DNA of 6,702 nucleotides from CAYRTD01 sp964426915 (GTDB lineage Bacteria > Bacteroidota > Bacteroidia > Bacteroidales > GCA-2748055). The DNA lies in NCBI GenBank assembly GCA_964426915.1, contig CAYRTD010000187.1, positions 1 to 6,702 of the forward strand. The letters are read 5' to 3'. Each line of letters starts with the position of its first letter. The stretch's first letter is position 1. Shown here piece after piece: positions 4,032 through 6,702 of this stretch. Below the pieces are notes generated by a model. The model was not told where the DNA came from, searched no databases, and saw nothing but the letters and a program-made list of their open reading frames with translations. The position numbers were made by a program, and so were the translations under genes.

Positions 4032-6638
4032 GTGAAAAAACTATGTTTGCTTTTTTCACTCTGCCCGGTTTTTTTATGGGGACAGGTGAAAATAGATTTT
4101 GAAAACGGACTACCGGCAGGTATGGAACAATTTCCATCCGACAGGTGGGGAGCTGGACCAGATGATCCTTCAGGGGATAATACTTCTCTTTATCATATCT
4201 ATGATAATTCTTCTTCGGCAAGGGATGCATTTTCGGTCGAAATACCTGAGCCGGATATGGACTTTGAGTTTAACTGCAGTTTTGTAATTGATTATCAGTA
4301 CAATCCTTCGGGTTCTAACAATTGGTCTTTTTATGTTTTATCAGAGTATGGTGCTGAACATATGGCTAACAGGAAAAACAATTATGCCATTATGCTTGGT
4401 GTAAATCAAACTTCTACTGATGATACACTTATGATCTATTATCAGGATGGGGATAATCTTAAAGAAATATTGAAAACCAGGTTACATTATGAGAATGATA
4501 TTGGTATGAATTGCTGGAAATTCAGTGTTTCCATTAGCCCGGCTGAAGGACTGATGGTTGCTGGCGGACCTTTCCCAGGTGAAACAGCAATACTGGCAGG
4601 TATGCAGGATTTCAGTTTTCCCGGTTTTCATCCTGCATATATCGGATTAAGTTATTCCTATACTTCTTCAAAAGACATGCTGCTCAGAACAGACGATATC
4701 TCCGTCAGTTTTACGCCTCTGAAAGATTCCATTCCTCCCCGTTTGGAGAGGGTTAAAGTCATTTCACATGATCTTGCAGAATTTCAGTTTGATGAAAAGC
4801 TTTATAAGAATGGACCTGAAATATCCAGCACGCTAGTTTGTTCCTTTCCGGTCGACTCGGTTTGGATTACCGAAAATTCTCTTTTTGTCCGTTTTGATCC
4901 TCCTCCGGCAAGAGATACGGAAATCAGTTATGAAATATCAGGACTTTCGGACAGGGCGGGAAATCCAGTTCTTAGCGTGGGATATTTCATTTTTTATTAT
5001 CCTGACTGGCATGATGTTATTTTCAGCGAGATCATGGCAGATCCCGCGCCTCCGGTTTATCTTCCCGAGATGGAGTATATTGAGATCTTCAACCGGTCTG
5101 ATCAAGAGATTAACCTGGAAGGCTGGAAACTATATACCGGCAGCAGAGAATGGATATTACCTCCGGTCGTTTTATTGCCGGGTGATTATCATTTTTTCAC
5201 TTCTTCGGATGAGTATTCTGTTTATAGTGAAAAACATAAATTTAGCCCTGTATTCACCTCTTCTTCAGTCATAAATAACACGGAGCAGGATCTGCTGATC
5301 TATACTGCCAACGACGAAATTATAGATGCCGTGAAATATTCCGGCTCCTGGTATGATGATGACTTCAAGGCAGAAGGCGGTTGGTCATTGGAACGAACAG
5401 ATTTGGAGAATCTTTGTGGTGAGGATCGGACCTGGAAGGCATCAGAAGCTTTTCATGGGGGTACACCCGGGGAAAAGAATACGGTAAGCAGGACGGAGAT
5501 AAATTCGGAAGCTCCTTATATCCGTCAGGTTATTTATGAGAACGACAGCATTTTCAGGCTGCGGTTTAATGAGAGCTTAGACAAAAATGTATTTCATGTA
5601 AATATGAACGGGATGTTATCTGAGAATCCATCCATAAAAGCTATAGAACTACAGGAACCTTTTTTTTCGGAATGCCGGATAAAGCTATATAAAACCGGCA
5701 TGAATATTCCCCTGGTTTTTACAAATGCCTGGACAGATTGCTGCGGTAATACTTCCTATGGGAGAGATTCAGTGATTCTTAAAGAACCCGCCGATCCGGT
5801 TGCCGGTTCAGTCATAATTTCAGAAGTCTTGTTCTCTCCCTGGCCGGGGTGTCCTGAGTTTATTGAATTATATAATAACACAAACGAGGTGCTGAGTCTT
5901 TATGATTTAAAGCTAAGCATTGGTGATGGTGAAAAAAGATCTTCAAAAGAATATTTCATAGCAGATGAGGAGATTTTATTTTTCCCGGGCACATTTCTTG
6001 TTTTGGGACAGAATCCTCCTGCACTAAAATCCTTTTATGATCTTCCCGGATTTTTCAATTATAAGGAGGTCCGGGACATGGCATCCCTGCCAGATAAAGG
6101 AGGGAAAATATCAGTTTATGACCGGGGAAACATGTTAATAGATGAGATGAATTATTCTGCGACCGTTCACTTTCCCTTGCTCTCCGATTACCATGGGGTA
6201 TCAATGGAACGCGTCATTTTGGATACTTCTCCCGGTATTGCTTCGGAATGGCATTCAGCCTCATCGCTAAGCGGTTTTGCTACCCCCGGAAGGCTAAACT
6301 CCCAGAATATTCTTCCCGGGGAGAAGGAGTCTGATTTTTATTGCGAGTACAAGGTTTTCTCACCCAATAATGACGGATACCGGGATATGGCATTGTTGAA
6401 TATCCGGATGGAGAAAGAAGGTTATGTGGCTATGATCCGGGTTTTTGATGCCTCAGGCCGGCTGAAGAAAACCCTCGGGAACAATGAATTACTGGGGACG
6501 GAAGAAAGGGTGACCTGGGATGGGTTGGATGATATGGGGAGGCTGTGTTCGTCGGGAATTTATATGATTTATATGGAGGCTTTCCATTTGTCGGGTAGTA
6601 AAAAGGTGTTCAGGGAGGGAATTGTTTTGTCCAGGTAG
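4032..6638 (+). CDS. Secreted protein with two lamin-tail domains and a FlgD/CHU_C-like C-terminus
   Basis: An 868-residue exported protein of unknown function. Residues 1-18 are a signal peptide (KK, hydrophobic core LCLLFSLCPVFLW, likely cleavage near GQ). Residues 20-228 form a beta-rich domain resembling a lectin/LamG-like fold, which I do not assign firmly. Two Ig-like plus lamin-tail modules follow: Ig-like 233-322 with lamin-tail 328-482 (FSEIMADPAPP, EYIEIFNRS, INLEGWKL), then Ig-like 491-585 with lamin-tail 592-758 (ISEVLFSPWPG, EFIELYNNT, LSLYDLKL). Residues 768-868 form a FlgD-like Ig/gliding-motility-type C-terminal domain with FSPNNDG (776-782), VFDASGRL and TWDGLDDMGRLCSSGIYM. 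In Bacteroidota such tails are common on type IX secretion clients, so surface location is likely but inferred. Start is GTG at 4032: it alone gives the signal peptide, and the next in-frame Met is residue 31. No Shine-Dalgarno; an AT-rich leader precedes it. No terminator is visible after the TAG. Confidence 0.85.
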   Translation: MKKLCLLFSLCPVFLWGQVKIDFENGLPAGMEQFPSDRWGAGPDDPSGDNTSLYHIYDNSSSARDAFSVEIPEPDMDFEFNCSFVIDYQYNPSGSNNWSFYVLSEYGAEHMANRKNNYAIMLGVNQTSTDDTLMIYYQDGDNLKEILKTRLHYENDIGMNCWKFSVSISPAEGLMVAGGPFPGETAILAGMQDFSFPGFHPAYIGLSYSYTSSKDMLLRTDDISVSFTPLKDSIPPRLERVKVISHDLAEFQFDEKLYKNGPEISSTLVCSFPVDSVWITENSLFVRFDPPPARDTEISYEISGLSDRAGNPVLSVGYFIFYYPDWHDVIFSEIMADPAPPVYLPEMEYIEIFNRSDQEINLEGWKLYTGSREWILPPVVLLPGDYHFFTSSDEYSVYSEKHKFSPVFTSSSVINNTEQDLLIYTANDEIIDAVKYSGSWYDDDFKAEGGWSLERTDLENLCGEDRTWKASEAFHGGTPGEKNTVSRTEINSEAPYIRQVIYENDSIFRLRFNESLDKNVFHVNMNGMLSENPSIKAIELQEPFFSECRIKLYKTGMNIPLVFTNAWTDCCGNTSYGRDSVILKEPADPVAGSVIISEVLFSPWPGCPEFIELYNNTNEVLSLYDLKLSIGDGEKRSSKEYFIADEEILFFPGTFLVLGQNPPALKSFYDLPGFFNYKEVRDMASLPDKGGKISVYDRGNMLIDEMNYSATVHFPLLSDYHGVSMERVILDTSPGIASEWHSASSLSGFATPGRLNSQNILPGEKESDFYCEYKVFSPNNDGYRDMALLNIRMEKEGYVAMIRVFDASGRLKKTLGNNELLGTEERVTWDGLDDMGRLCSSGIYMIYMEAFHLSGSKKVFREGIVLSR

Positions 6639-6702
6639 TGTCTGGAACAGAATGTCCGATATCTGCGTTGCTGCAAAAATTTTAAATCCTCGAATACATT
6701 AG
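6639..6702. other. Non-coding right edge
   Basis: Sixty-four bases follow the TAG of the secreted-protein gene. There is no open frame, no stem with a T-tract and no heptamer repeat. The stretch around 6664-6693 (from GCGTTGCTGCAAAAATTTTA onward) gives a vague impression of dispersed intergenic sequence, but nothing in this window proves it is repetitive. Confidence 0.3.

Noticed and set aside
3991..4230. Minus-strand open frame of 79 codons over the start of the secreted-protein gene
   Set aside because: It overlaps the signal peptide region of a well-supported plus-strand gene and has no recognisable features.

Overview
The window looks like a chromosomal segment from a member of the Bacteroidota, probably the Bacteroidales/Marinilabiliales side. 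This rests on four things: a stand-alone TonB with the lineage-typical N-terminus and acidic linker; a long secreted protein with lamin-tail domains and a FSPNNDG-type C-terminal domain; starts without a clear Shine-Dalgarno sequence; and one exact TAnnTTTG-type -7 box. No species can be named from the sequence.

Layout. Positions 1-70 are AT-rich with no supportable gene. Positions 71-296 hold a composite repeat (block 1). A minus-strand terminator at 317-344 closes the minus-strand tonB gene (366-1046). Positions 1047-1269 are non-coding upstream sequence of tonB. Positions 1270-1508 hold a second copy of the composite repeat (block 2), ending 4 bases short of the hflX stop codon. Then come hflX (1513-2709) and asd (2820-3836), both minus strand and 110 bases apart, possibly cotranscribed because I see no terminator between them. 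A 195-base divergent intergenic region separates asd from a plus-strand gene (4032-6638) for an 868-residue secreted multidomain protein. The last 64 bases are non-coding as far as I can see.

The genes do not form one pathway: TonB energises outer-membrane transport, HflX is a ribosome-splitting GTPase, Asd makes aspartate semialdehyde for Lys/Thr/Met and diaminopimelate synthesis, and the last protein is probably exported to the cell surface.

The most unusual content is the repeat pair around tonB. Each block is a hairpin pair embedded in GATYACC heptamer repeats. The two copies share a 108-base core that differs at one base. Variation within the regular arrays falls only on the two cytosine positions of the GATC site (one per strand). 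I recognise no transposase, CRISPR system or RNA gene in the window.
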